Source: UBA9160 sp035489755
Lineage (GTDB): Bacteria > Myxococcota_A > UBA9160
Direction of reading: 5' to 3'
Assembly (NCBI GenBank): GCA_035489755.1
Contig: DATGZK010000020.1
Span: 1-64,000, forward strand
DNA: 64,000 nucleotides
Shown piece by piece: positions 23,744 through 32,386 of this stretch. The first letter of the stretch is position 1. Every line of letters starts with the position of its first letter. The notes beneath the pieces were generated by a model, which was not told the DNA's origin, searched no databases, and saw only the letters and a program-made list of their open reading frames with translations. The position numbers were made by a program, and so were the translations under genes.

Positions 23744-24184
23744 TCAGCGGCGCGAATCCCGAATCCGAGTTCGTTGCTTGCGCCGGGAGGCGGGTCGCCG
23801 CTTGGAGCTCCGGGCTCGCTCGATCTCCTCGAGGGCGACGGCCAGGGTGTCGAACTGCTGTTGCCAGTACTTGCTGTAGCGGTTGATCCAGACCGCGGCC
23901 GCAAAGATCGGCCCCACGTCGAGGCTGCATCGGCTAATCCGCCCCGTTCTTTCCTGGCGGACGAGGCCCGCCCGCACCAGGACTTGGATGTGTCTGGAGA
24001 CCGCCTGAAGAGAGATGTCGAAGGGGGCGGCGAGCTCGGAGACCAGAAGCGCGCGCTCGTCGAGACGCTGCAAGATCGCACGCCGGACCGGATCCGAGAG
24101 GGCAAAAAATGCCCTGTCCAGTCGCTCCTCGCCCGGGTCTGCAAGGTTCTCCAGCGATCGCGCAGCCGCGCTCTCGTGCGTCAT
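23744..24184 (-). CDS. ArsR-family transcriptional regulator
   Basis: 146-residue winged-helix regulator. The DNA-binding part is FFALSDPVRRAILQRL, then LLVSELAAPFDISLQAVSRHIQVLVRAGLVRQERTGRI. The usual metal-binding Cys motif of ArsR/SmtB (ELCVCDL) is absent, so it belongs to the non-metal subgroup often placed beside DUF899 or SRPBCC genes. The C terminus is a basic tail (about the last 20 residues). An inverted repeat 8 bases upstream of the start is the likely operator. Confidence 0.88.
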   Translation of the reverse strand: MTHESAAARSLENLADPGEERLDRAFFALSDPVRRAILQRLDERALLVSELAAPFDISLQAVSRHIQVLVRAGLVRQERTGRISRCSLDVGPIFAAAVWINRYSKYWQQQFDTLAVALEEIERARSSKRRPASRRKQRTRIRDSRR

Positions 24185-24191
24185 CAGGTCT

Positions 24192-24217
24192 GATTATCAA
24201 AGAGATAGTTGATAGTC
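24192..24217. promoter_or_regulatory. Candidate ArsR operator
   Basis: GATTATCAA-N8-TTGATAGTC, a 9-bp inverted repeat with one mismatch, lies 8 bases upstream of the ArsR start in an AT-rich patch. Further TTGAT/ATCAA-like segments follow to 24233. Autoregulation by the ArsR protein is the simplest reading. Confidence 0.5.
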
Positions 24218-24320
24218 AATAGAGTGATTGATGATTCTGCGTCAGCCCAAGAGCCGGCCATCCCGCAGGGAAGCGCGCGAACAATCGAGAAGGGTGGGCG
24301 GGCAAGCGATCCGGTCGGGA

Positions 24321-25160
24321 TCAGGCGGGGGGCACACCGTAGAAGTCGGCAATCGATTCGGTCATCCAAATCCGGATGTGGTCTTGTGCGACCCGTTCAG
24401 AGCGGAAGAGGGGCTTGGTGCTTCCGCGCACCGCGCGTACACATTCATTCAGAAAGCCCTCGATCGCGTAACGCATGCCCTCGGAGTATGCGGCAGCATT
24501 GAGGATTTCGATTCGCACACAGTTTGCACGATCCGGGTCGCGCTCGACTCTCCAGTCGCCGGTGCTGTAGATGCTCTTGGAGAGAGTGACGACGAGCTTC
24601 AGCGATCGGAGATAGGACTGAAAGACAGCGCCTCCGTCGCCGCGCTCCCTGCCATCGATGCTCTTCTCCCATCGCTTTAGAAACTCGAGCTGTCCGTAGA
24701 GACCTTTCTCGATGAGCCGCCTCGCGTTGGTGGCGCCACGCCCGCGGAAGTACTCCCTGGGCGTCTTGCCTTCGAGCTCACACAGGAGATCCGTAATCCG
24801 CGCATAGCTCTCCATGGGGTACCAGGCCGCCGGACTGATGGTGCTCTCCACGAGCTCCTGTTCGAGAGGGGAGAGCCTCTGTTCGAGCTTTTCCTGTGAG
24901 ATCCGCCGGGCGTCTCTCAGCGACCGCAAGTCTCCGATCACGCTCGCGAAGATCGACCCCTTGATTGCCGGCTCGTCCAACCTCTCCTCCGTCCGGCGAT
25001 TTCGGACTTCGCCCGGGGCAGCCCCGCCTGTGACCTGCAATCGGCGAGACCAGCGTTTCGCCTTAACCGGCTCCTCTGGCTCGAGGGGAGTCCTCGGGGG
25101 CAGCGGGCGAGGACGGCGCGGGCAAGTGCAAAGCGGCGAGGGGGATTGGGGGCGCCTCAC
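24321..25160 (-). CDS. DUF2378-like protein (myxobacterial paralogous family type)
   Basis: 279-residue predicted soluble protein. After a Pro/Arg-rich N terminus of about 65 residues, the conserved core starts IKGSIFASVIGDL and continues with LVESTISPAAWYPMESYARITDLL, YFRGRGATNARRLIEKGLYGQLEFL and a beta-rich C-terminal half. This resembles the DUF2378 (TIGR02265) proteins that are strongly expanded in myxobacteria and distantly related to heme-NO-binding-type domains; function is unknown. The start is a GTG at 25160, and a start nearer residue 60 is possible. It is divergent from the outer-membrane protein gene. Confidence 0.6.
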   Translation of the reverse strand: MRRPQSPSPLCTCPRRPRPLPPRTPLEPEEPVKAKRWSRRLQVTGGAAPGEVRNRRTEERLDEPAIKGSIFASVIGDLRSLRDARRISQEKLEQRLSPLEQELVESTISPAAWYPMESYARITDLLCELEGKTPREYFRGRGATNARRLIEKGLYGQLEFLKRWEKSIDGRERGDGGAVFQSYLRSLKLVVTLSKSIYSTGDWRVERDPDRANCVRIEILNAAAYSEGMRYAIEGFLNECVRAVRGSTKPLFRSERVAQDHIRIWMTESIADFYGVPPA

Positions 25161-25387
25161 CTTCTGAACGGCCGAGCCCCTTCCGAGGCGATCCCGCGGG
25201 CAACGCGCGCCCCCGCCCGACCGGAGCCAGAGCAGCGATGCTGGTTGTTTCCCACGGTCTCCATCCTACTCTCGCAAGGAGCGAGGACCGCCGAACGAGG
25301 CTCCTACGGTGCCCAAGCGCTGCTTTGATCTGGGACTCAGAACAGCGTCTCGGGACCCCATGAGGTTCAGCCGAAGGGGATTGAACT

Positions 25388-26194
25388 GTGGTGAGGAGAT
25401 GCGGGCTCGGTGCGTTCCATAGGGCGCTGATGCTCCTCGCGACAGGCTTACTCGTGCATACCCCCGCCCACGCGATCGATGCCTTTGAGATCCAAGTCTA
25501 TGACGCAGCGATCAACAAACCGTTCGAGCCGAGCCTCGAGCTGCATTACAACAATGTTCTCGAGGGTCACAGCGTGCCTGAGTATCCGAATGAGATCCCC
25601 CCGGATCACCTCAACCACCTCACCCTTGAGCCCGCTCTCGGGATCACGCGCTACTTGGAGGTGGGGAGTTACCTCCAATTTGTGATCGACTCTGATGGAG
25701 AAGCGTACTGGGCGGGAGCCAAGCTGAGGACGAAGTGGGTGGTGCCCGAGGACACCTGGGAGCACTGGCGACTGGGCGTCAACTTCGAAGTCTCCCGGGT
25801 CCCGCATGAGTTCGAGCCGGATGCGTGGTCGAGCGAGGTGCGACCTATCCTTGGATATGAAACCGGTCGTTGGTCGTACTATGTCAACCCGATCCTCGGT
25901 TGGTCGCTCTCGGGCGGAAATGGCGTCCCTGATTTCGAGCCGGCGGCGAAGATCCGCTGGGATACGAAATTGGGATTTGGAATCGGGCTCGAGTACTACG
26001 GCGACATCGGACAGGTGAACGCCGTACCCCCCGTTTCGGAACAAGAGCACTATCTCTTCGTGGCGGGAGATCTCCTCAACGGTCCGCTCGAGCTCAACTT
26101 CGGGGTGGGGTATGGACTCACGAACGCATCGAACCGCTGGATTATGAAGCTGATTCTCGGAAAGGCGCTCCCGCGGCCGCGGTCGTCACCGTAG
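25388..26194 (+). CDS. Predicted outer-membrane beta-barrel protein
   Basis: 268-residue exported protein. The N terminus is a signal peptide ending near THPAHAIDA (cleavage after AHA, about residue 29). The rest is made of alternating hydrophobic/polar strands with Trp and Tyr at the girdle positions (YLEVGSYLQFV, WEHWRLGVNFEVS, WSYYVNPILGWSLSG, LGFGIGLEYYGDIG, LELNFGVGYGL), as expected for a small barrel that monitors or forms a pore. The start is one of two adjacent GTG codons with AAGGGG upstream. The function is unknown. It converges with the TolC-type gene that ends 54 bases downstream. Confidence 0.7.
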   Translation: MVRRCGLGAFHRALMLLATGLLVHTPAHAIDAFEIQVYDAAINKPFEPSLELHYNNVLEGHSVPEYPNEIPPDHLNHLTLEPALGITRYLEVGSYLQFVIDSDGEAYWAGAKLRTKWVVPEDTWEHWRLGVNFEVSRVPHEFEPDAWSSEVRPILGYETGRWSYYVNPILGWSLSGGNGVPDFEPAAKIRWDTKLGFGIGLEYYGDIGQVNAVPPVSEQEHYLFVAGDLLNGPLELNFGVGYGLTNASNRWIMKLILGKALPRPRSSP

Positions 26195-26248
26195 GGGATT
26201 CGCCGAGTCGGCGAGATCGGCCTGCCACGCTGCGTTTCCTCGCGTCCG

Positions 26249-27685
26249 CTAGAGAGGAGGCAAATCCGCAGCATCCCATCCGCCCCCCAAGGCCAGGATC
26301 AGCTGAACGCACGAAGTCATGCGGCGGCCCAGGACATTTACGGCGGTGATCTTGTTCGCGAGAGCGATCGCCTGCACCGTCACAACGTCGATGTAGTTCA
26401 CGGTTCCAGCCTTGTACTGATTGATGGTGAGCGCGACCGAAGTATCCGCGGACTTTACCGCATCCGCTTGGACCTCCGACTCGCTCTCGAGGAGTCGCAG
26501 CGCAGCAAGGTTGTCTTCCACCTGCTGGAACCCGGTGAGCACAGTCTCACGATAGGAAGCGACCGTTGCGTCGTACGTCGCCCTCGCTTGATCCGTCTGC
26601 GCTCCTCGCAATCCACCGTCGAAGATCGTCTCCGTGACGGTGGGTCCCACCGACCAGAATCGACTGGTCGCAATGTCGAACCATCTCGAGGTATCTCCAG
26701 TTTCGAGTCCACCCGTTGCACTCAGGGTGACTGTGGGAAAGTACGCTGAGATGGCAATGCCAATCTGAGCGTTGGCACTCGCGACGCTACGCTCCGCTTC
26801 CGCGATGTCCGGCCTTCGTTCGAGTAGCTCCGACGGGACCCCGATCGGGACTGAGGGAGGCGTGGCGGTGAGCGGCGCCGGCGCCAGGGAGAAGGTGGAT
26901 GCAGGCTCGCCAATCAGCACCGCGATGGCATGTTCAAGCTGGGCGCGCTGTACCCCGACATCGATGGCTTGCGCCTGCGTGGTCTTGAGTTGGGTTTCGG
27001 CTGCCGCCACATCCGTTCGGGAGGCCACACCGGCATTGTAACGATTCTCCGTGAGCTCGAGGGATTTCTGGTAACCGGCGGCCGTGTCGTCGAGGAGCTG
27101 CTTCTGGGCATCCAGGGCACGAAGTTGGAAGTAGTCGACGGCGAGCTCTGTCTGAAGCGTCAGGCGACTCAAAGCGACAGCCGCGGCGCTCGCCTGTGCG
27201 CTCGCGCGGTTCGCTTCGACGCTCCGTCGAATTTTGCCAAAGACATCGAGCTCCCAGGAGACATCGAGGGGCAGGGAATACGTCATCCTCGTCCCTACAG
27301 GGGTAAAGGTCCCCGTCCCTAGGGTCTCCGAGGAAAGTGAGCGCGTGACTCCGACCCCGACCGTGGCGGTGGGGAAAAAGGCCGCCCGTGCAACGTCGAC
27401 GAGCGCTCGCGCCTCTCGAAACTGCGCCTCTGCCGTGGCGAGGGTCTGGTTGGACGCCTCGATCCGCTGTTCGAGCGCACTCAGCTTCGGATCTTCGAAC
27501 ATCTCCCACCAGGCTCCCCGAATGTCATCGTCCTTGGGCTGGGCAGGCCGCCAGCCCTCGATCTCCTTATATGCCGCAGGAGGCTCGACCGTCGTCGGTC
27601 GCACGTAGTTTGGACCCACCGCGCACGCCGTAAAGATCAGGAGGGCGCTGCTCGGCAATGCCCACCGCAATCCAGGCGGGGTCAT
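26249..27685 (-). CDS. TolC/NodT-type outer-membrane efflux lipoprotein
   Basis: Outer-membrane channel subunit of tripartite efflux systems, 478 residues. The lipobox LLIFTACAVGPNYVRP is typical of NodT/OprM proteins, with the Cys lipidated. Two repeats of the coiled-coil plus beta-strand architecture follow (LEQRIEASNQTLATAEAQFREARALVD, and in the second half ERSVASANAQIGIAISAYFP). ATG at 27685 places the lipobox correctly; the open frame begins 38 codons earlier. It is not next to a pump or adaptor. The RND pump at 7.1-11.5 kb lacks its own channel gene, so the two may work together. Confidence 0.92.
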   Translation of the reverse strand: MTPPGLRWALPSSALLIFTACAVGPNYVRPTTVEPPAAYKEIEGWRPAQPKDDDIRGAWWEMFEDPKLSALEQRIEASNQTLATAEAQFREARALVDVARAAFFPTATVGVGVTRSLSSETLGTGTFTPVGTRMTYSLPLDVSWELDVFGKIRRSVEANRASAQASAAAVALSRLTLQTELAVDYFQLRALDAQKQLLDDTAAGYQKSLELTENRYNAGVASRTDVAAAETQLKTTQAQAIDVGVQRAQLEHAIAVLIGEPASTFSLAPAPLTATPPSVPIGVPSELLERRPDIAEAERSVASANAQIGIAISAYFPTVTLSATGGLETGDTSRWFDIATSRFWSVGPTVTETIFDGGLRGAQTDQARATYDATVASYRETVLTGFQQVEDNLAALRLLESESEVQADAVKSADTSVALTINQYKAGTVNYIDVVTVQAIALANKITAVNVLGRRMTSCVQLILALGGGWDAADLPPL

Positions 27686-28251
27686 TCGGAGCCAACCCAG
27701 CCGACCTCGGCGAAGCGGCAAAAACGCGCTTGCTCTTCTCGGCAAGCCGGTTTTGGCGGCCTGCTCCGCTGTCCTTTGCTGCCAATATCGGATCGCCATC
27801 TGCTTAATTTCTCATCGTCTCGTCGAGCCCAGAACCTTTCCTTCTTCGATCCGGAATGTTGTGCTCGCGCGCTGGCGCGAGAGCCTCAGCCCGGCCCATT
27901 CTAGATAGAGATAGACAACGGGTAGAGCGTCAGCATCTGACTCAAGATCAAGTCCCCACGAGGCAATCTCCCGGGTGGGGAGGAGCAGCTCCTTCGCGCT
28001 TGCGTTTGGGGCGCAGCCGTCCCAGCGGAATGTGAAGCCCCTCGCGGTCGAATTCCCCTCTAAGGCCGATAGGATGCCGTGCCAGCCGCGAAGGGACCAG
28101 ACCGCGCGTGTGCGCTGGTTGGGACAACCTCCAGACGCTCCCCGGCGGCGGAGGGTTGACGAAGGCGCGGGGTGCGGCCGAGCAGCTTTCACCCGGCCTT
28201 CACGCTCGATCCCCGCGAGGGTCTCGCGCCCAATGGTGGGCGCCTGGCTTT
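27686..28251. other. Stretch without a firmly supported gene
   Basis: About 565 bases between two minus-strand genes. A minus-strand frame ending at 27812 has a moderately protein-like last 90 codons (ending SRQRASTTFRIEEGKVLGSTRR), but it has no start codon of its own that fits and no family resemblance, and upstream it runs into the YfhO gene. I leave it uncalled. Confidence 0.4.
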
Positions 28252-30588
28252 TCAGAGGCTTCCAAAGGGCCGCTCGCCGGGAAAGGTGTCGGGCGAGTGA
28301 GAGCGGTGGAGGGTCGCTGCCACGGACAGGACACCCACGGTGAGCAGGGTCCCCCAGCTCACGAGCCAGAGCCACGGGAATGCGCGTGGGGTGTAAAGGA
28401 ACCGCACCTCGTTTGGTCCGGGACGGACGCGCACAGCCCGAAAGAGGAAATCCGCCGGCCAGAGCTCCGCAGCGTCGCCGTTAACGACGGCTCTCCAGCT
28501 TGGCGACCAACGATCGGTCACCAGCAACCAACCGTCGCTCGGTGCATCTACCCTGAGCGCAAGCTCGGTCGGGCGGTAAGCGAGTACCTGCCCCCCGATT
28601 CGTACGGCGGCCGCGACTTGCTGGACTTCCTCGCTCTCTCCGCTGGGCAGCGCCGCCTGTCCGCGCCCCGCGGGCATCGCCTCTCTCATGTGTCGCACGA
28701 TCGGCAGACCACCGAGCGCCCGCGCGCGCGCACGAAAAACCTCGAAGCTTTCCTTGGTGGGCGGGACAATCGGCGCTTCCGGAGCGAACCACAAACGTTG
28801 GAGCCCCGCCCCCGACTTCTCACCCGGCTGTGTCGCCGCTGCAGAAAGCAGCGGGTCACGGACCCAGGCTTCGTGGAAGGCGTTGGTGAAGGACGTGTAG
28901 CCGTAGAGCACGGGGAGTTTAAGCGGGAGGTTCTTATTCCGGAAGAAGAACGGATCGGGATATAGAAGCTCCCGCTGAAGCCCCTGGGGCGCCAGATCAA
29001 GGCTCGCAGAGCGACGCTTGTCGATCTCCACCCAGAGACGAATAAACTCTGGTTGACTCGTCGCGACTGTGGCGGAGAGGAGGCGCACGATGAATGGCTC
29101 TCCAACTGCAAGAAGCACAAGCGTCGCTCTCGCGACCCGCGCGCGCTTCGGATGCGCCGCAATAAAGGTCGCGCTTAAGACGAGTGCCCCCCAAAAGACC
29201 CAAAGGTGAGCTTGGCCAAGAAGGGGATGTGGGCCTGGATTTAGAACGTGGGCGAAGACGGCGTAGTACGACAGGACAGCACCGGCTGCAACGACCGCGG
29301 TGACAATCGCCCAACGCCGCAACGCCTTGCGATCCTCCCGATCAAGGGCGCGTGCGAGATCACGAGCGCCCATCAGCGCCAGGATCGAGATGAAGAAGAG
29401 TGTGTAGTTGCGGAAAAGGCCCGCATGCCGAAAGACGCGCGCCGGCGGAAATAGGTCATAGAGCCAACCCCGAAACGGAAGAGCCTGGCCGAGTGCGAGC
29501 ACGATGCCCGATGCCGCAAGCCCGGCGATCCACCAGCGCCCCGCGTCTCGAGGCCGTAGCACGAGTGCGAGGACTGCGAGGGCGGGGACCACCGAGCCGA
29601 GGTGAACGCTCACGTGGGTGATGTCGGTGTACGGCCACAGGGTGGGATTCCATAACTTGAGGGAAGAGAGGTAAGGGCTCGCGAAGGTAAGGAGAGCGCC
29701 GGGGTGGAGCGCGCTCTGCCCGATCGCAATCACGCGAGGCCGCTCTCCAATGCGCTCGGTAACCCCCACGGCTTCAGTGAGAAGGCCCACGTACGGGGGT
29801 GCCAGCACGAGAACCCCGACCACGCACACCACCGCCAGAGCCAGAACCAGGAACCAGGTCTGCCGCGGGAGGGAGGTTTCCAGGAGCACTGCTTTCTTCT
29901 TCCCGTCCTCCGGTGACTGGGAAAGCCAAGTGCGCCCGAGTGCCCAGGCTGCGCCGTAGCAGGGCGTGAGAATCGTCATCGCCGGATAGCCGGACAAAGC
30001 CGACAGTCCCCATAGGGCTCCGGCTTCGGCGGCGGGCCACAGGCGATGCTCCATCATGGCGACATCGAGACGCCACAGGAACCAGGGCAAGTAGGCGAAG
30101 GAGCTGAGGTAGGAGGTATGGGAGGCATGGCCCATGTAGAGGCCGGAGAAGAGAAAGGCCATCGTGACGATGAACCCACCCCAAGCCGGCGCGCGAAGGT
30201 GCCGGGCGAGCATCATCATTCCTGTCCCACCGAGGAGCCATACGAAGAGCCAATAAGCGCAGAAGCCCGAGAGGGTCCCACCGGCGATCGCGCCAATCAG
30301 GACCGCTACCGGAGAGAAAGCGCCCGCCTGCGGCTCTGCAGAGTCCGGCGCTCCGCCGAGGGTCCAAGGGTTCCACAAAAGGAGTTGGCCCGCGCGCGCG
30401 TGGTCCGCGACAAGCATTTGATAGGGGCCGTAGAGCGAGTCGCCGTCCCAGATCGGAACTGAGCGAGCAAGGACGAGATCGCTGTTGGACAGGGAGAAGA
30501 CCAGCAGCATCATCGCCAACGCGCAAAGCCAGGACCGGCTCGAGGCGGCCGCGCGCGATTCGCTGTGAATCGGTGCAGTGGAGCTCAT
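28252..30588 (-). CDS. YfhO-like polytopic membrane protein
   Basis: Integral membrane protein of 778 residues with about a dozen hydrophobic helices and a C-terminal soluble beta domain, the layout of the YfhO/GT-C family. Members are linked to glycosylation of lipids or lipoteichoic acid. The first periplasmic loop has PIWDGDSLYGPYQML and WNPWTLGGAPD, the acidic/aromatic region usual in GT-C proteins. The C-terminal domain has DGWLLVTDRWSPSWRAVVNG, the segment conserved in YfhO proteins, then a last membrane helix. ATG at 30588 leaves 44 bases after the upstream gene; the frame is open much further back. The acceptor is unknown. Confidence 0.85.
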   Translation of the reverse strand: MSSTAPIHSESRAAASSRSWLCALAMMLLVFSLSNSDLVLARSVPIWDGDSLYGPYQMLVADHARAGQLLLWNPWTLGGAPDSAEPQAGAFSPVAVLIGAIAGGTLSGFCAYWLFVWLLGGTGMMMLARHLRAPAWGGFIVTMAFLFSGLYMGHASHTSYLSSFAYLPWFLWRLDVAMMEHRLWPAAEAGALWGLSALSGYPAMTILTPCYGAAWALGRTWLSQSPEDGKKKAVLLETSLPRQTWFLVLALAVVCVVGVLVLAPPYVGLLTEAVGVTERIGERPRVIAIGQSALHPGALLTFASPYLSSLKLWNPTLWPYTDITHVSVHLGSVVPALAVLALVLRPRDAGRWWIAGLAASGIVLALGQALPFRGWLYDLFPPARVFRHAGLFRNYTLFFISILALMGARDLARALDREDRKALRRWAIVTAVVAAGAVLSYYAVFAHVLNPGPHPLLGQAHLWVFWGALVLSATFIAAHPKRARVARATLVLLAVGEPFIVRLLSATVATSQPEFIRLWVEIDKRRSASLDLAPQGLQRELLYPDPFFFRNKNLPLKLPVLYGYTSFTNAFHEAWVRDPLLSAAATQPGEKSGAGLQRLWFAPEAPIVPPTKESFEVFRARARALGGLPIVRHMREAMPAGRGQAALPSGESEEVQQVAAAVRIGGQVLAYRPTELALRVDAPSDGWLLVTDRWSPSWRAVVNGDAAELWPADFLFRAVRVRPGPNEVRFLYTPRAFPWLWLVSWGTLLTVGVLSVAATLHRSHSPDTFPGERPFGSL

Positions 30589-30632
30589 TGGCGGAAGCGG
30601 AGCGTACTGGTGCGTCGCTGCTTTCGCCGCCG

Positions 30633-31397
30633 TCAGCGCAGGAAAGGGTAAAGCAGCTGCGCCACGAGTCCCCCCGGCACCCTTTCCTCCTCGGGAAGGC
30701 CTAGCTGCTCGGGCGCACGGTCCGGCGGCATGTGGAAGGTGCCGAACAAAAGATCGATCGCGGGCAAGAGCCCGGCAAAGTTGCGATCGCAGCCTTCGGC
30801 TTCGACCGCGTGGTGCCAGCGGTGAAAAGCGGGCGAAGCAAGCACGTAGCGCAAAGGACCGAATGTCCATGAGAGATTTGCATGCAAAACGACTGCATAG
30901 AGCGTGAGGAAAGGTACATAGGCAGCAAGGATCTTAGGCGAGAAACCGAGCAGAAAGACCGGCAGCGCAGACGCGAGTCGCGACACAATGTCATTGAGCG
31001 GATGCAGGCGCACCGAAGAGAGCCAGTCGAGCTCACGAGAGGAGTGATGAACTGCATGGAAGCCCCAAAGCTGGCGACCATGGAACGCGCGGTGGCTCCA
31101 GTAGCCGATGAAGTCGCCGAGGATGAGCACCTCCAACACTTGGATCCCCGCAGGCTGCCGCTGCGCCATGCGTCCCGGATTGGCGGCGAATGCCTTCACG
31201 TGCTCGCTGTCTAGGGGAATGCCTGCGGCAGCGGCCAGGAGGAGCATGCTGATCACCAAGGCAGCGCGCGTCAGTCCGCGTGTCACGAAGGGTGTAAGAA
31301 ACCAGTACGCAAGATCCGTCGTGAGTTCGCGGCGCAACAACCGTTGGCGACGCACGGGAAAGAGCTGCTCGAGGGGCCAGAGTACGACGCCAAGCAC
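30633..31397 (-). CDS. Fatty acid hydroxylase / sterol desaturase family protein
   Basis: Di-iron membrane oxygenase of about 254 residues. The histidine clusters that bind iron are all visible: HRAFH, then HAVHHSS, then HRWHH, plus LHANLSW between membrane segments. The family includes sterol C-4/C-5 oxidases and carotenoid or fatty acid hydroxylases; the substrate cannot be read from sequence. The GTG at 31397 is the first usual start codon, but a good hydrophobic stretch continues upstream in frame (LPKLTSVVAGLLVL), so a non-standard start about 15 codons earlier is possible. It precedes the YfhO gene by 44 bases. CYP51 elsewhere in the window makes a sterol link tempting but unproven. Confidence 0.88.
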   Translation of the reverse strand: MLGVVLWPLEQLFPVRRQRLLRRELTTDLAYWFLTPFVTRGLTRAALVISMLLLAAAAGIPLDSEHVKAFAANPGRMAQRQPAGIQVLEVLILGDFIGYWSHRAFHGRQLWGFHAVHHSSRELDWLSSVRLHPLNDIVSRLASALPVFLLGFSPKILAAYVPFLTLYAVVLHANLSWTFGPLRYVLASPAFHRWHHAVEAEGCDRNFAGLLPAIDLLFGTFHMPPDRAPEQLGLPEEERVPGGLVAQLLYPFLR

Positions 31398-31685
31398 GAG
31401 GAGGCCCGCGACGACCGAGGTGAGCTTGGGCAGCGCGAGTCCGCCCGCGGCTAGTCGGCCGACTCGCTCACGCGCGAGAAGCCGGCGCGAGCAATCAGCA
31501 CGGGGAGCGCTGCGGCGATCTGGACCACGCTACGCACGATGGGAGTCCCTGCGTTTGGACCACGGGAAGAACCCTGAGCTGGCGTTTGGGTATCGGCCCC
31601 TCGTGGGCGCAGCTAAAGCGTGGCGGAACACGGGATTTTTTCGAGCTGCGGGCGAGCGCAAGAGCCGAGGCGGCGGGGGTCGTTC
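31398..31685. other. Intergenic stretch
   Basis: Holds the unresolved 5' end of the hydroxylase gene and a 28-codon minus-strand frame ending VSESAD that starts with GTG. Nothing else is recognised. Confidence 0.35.
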
Positions 31686-32255
31686 TCAGGGCCGGCCGCG
31701 CGATTCGCCCGTCGCGACGGCGCGTGCTACGAGATGCGCAACCCGTAGCGCCTCGGGCAACTCGGATTTCCGGCGTACCGCTCGCACGAGCGACGCGGCA
31801 TCCGCCGGCCCCACCCCGACGGCGGCGACAAAGAGCCGCGGCCCCACGGCGTGTGCCGCTGGCGTCTGTTCGACGGCTGCCCGCCGCTCGGCGAGCCCAG
31901 CCCGCTCGAGCGCGTGCAGAAGACGGTCGTTCACCGGGGCACGGCGATTGACGACGAGCACCGGCCTGCGGAGTGCCCGCGATAGCCGCTCGATCTCAAC
32001 GATCCCGAGCCCGGCGATCGTGATCCCCCCCACGACCACGGCCTGGAGGGCAGGCCGAAGTCGCAGGCCGCTCACCCACAATGCGAGGAAGTCCGTGGCT
32101 CCGGCGCCGTCGACAGGAAAATGGGTGATGGCCACCGCCTCCACGAGATCCGCTCCCTCCATCATCACACCCACCACCGGCACTGGTGCGCGCGATCGCT
32201 TGTCGACAGGTCCGTCGTCGATCCCGAGAACGTGAGGCCGCGGCCGTGCACGCAT
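31686..32255 (-). CDS. DUF99 family protein
   Basis: 189-residue DUF99 (UPF0215) protein, a family with an endonuclease V-like fold that is mostly archaeal and scattered in bacteria. The core matches: VLGIDDGPVDKRS near the start with the paired Asp, then VVGVMMEGADLVEAVAITHFPVDGAGATDFL, then GGITIAGLGIVEIERLSRALRRPVLVVNRRAP. The D-D pair in GIDDG sits where endonuclease V has a metal ligand. ATG at 32255 starts at the family's N terminus. It stands alone, 131 bases downstream of the DUF4105 gene stop. The function is unknown and nucleic-acid processing is possible. Confidence 0.8.
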   Translation of the reverse strand: MRARPRPHVLGIDDGPVDKRSRAPVPVVGVMMEGADLVEAVAITHFPVDGAGATDFLALWVSGLRLRPALQAVVVGGITIAGLGIVEIERLSRALRRPVLVVNRRAPVNDRLLHALERAGLAERRAAVEQTPAAHAVGPRLFVAAVGVGPADAASLVRAVRRKSELPEALRVAHLVARAVATGESRGRP

Positions 32256-32386
32256 GGGTCCTAGCCTACAGGAACGGGAGGTGAAGGTGGCGGTTCGCGG
32301 GTGGCGGTAAGGCCAAGGACCAGCGACCGATCCAGGACCCGAGCTGCCACACGCCGTCACTCATCGGCGGCGATTCTCGATGCGCG

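Noticed and set aside
27812..28375. Minus-strand 187-codon open frame
   Set aside because: Only the last 90 codons look protein-like; no start fits, no family match, and it overlaps the YfhO gene by over 120 bases on the same strand.
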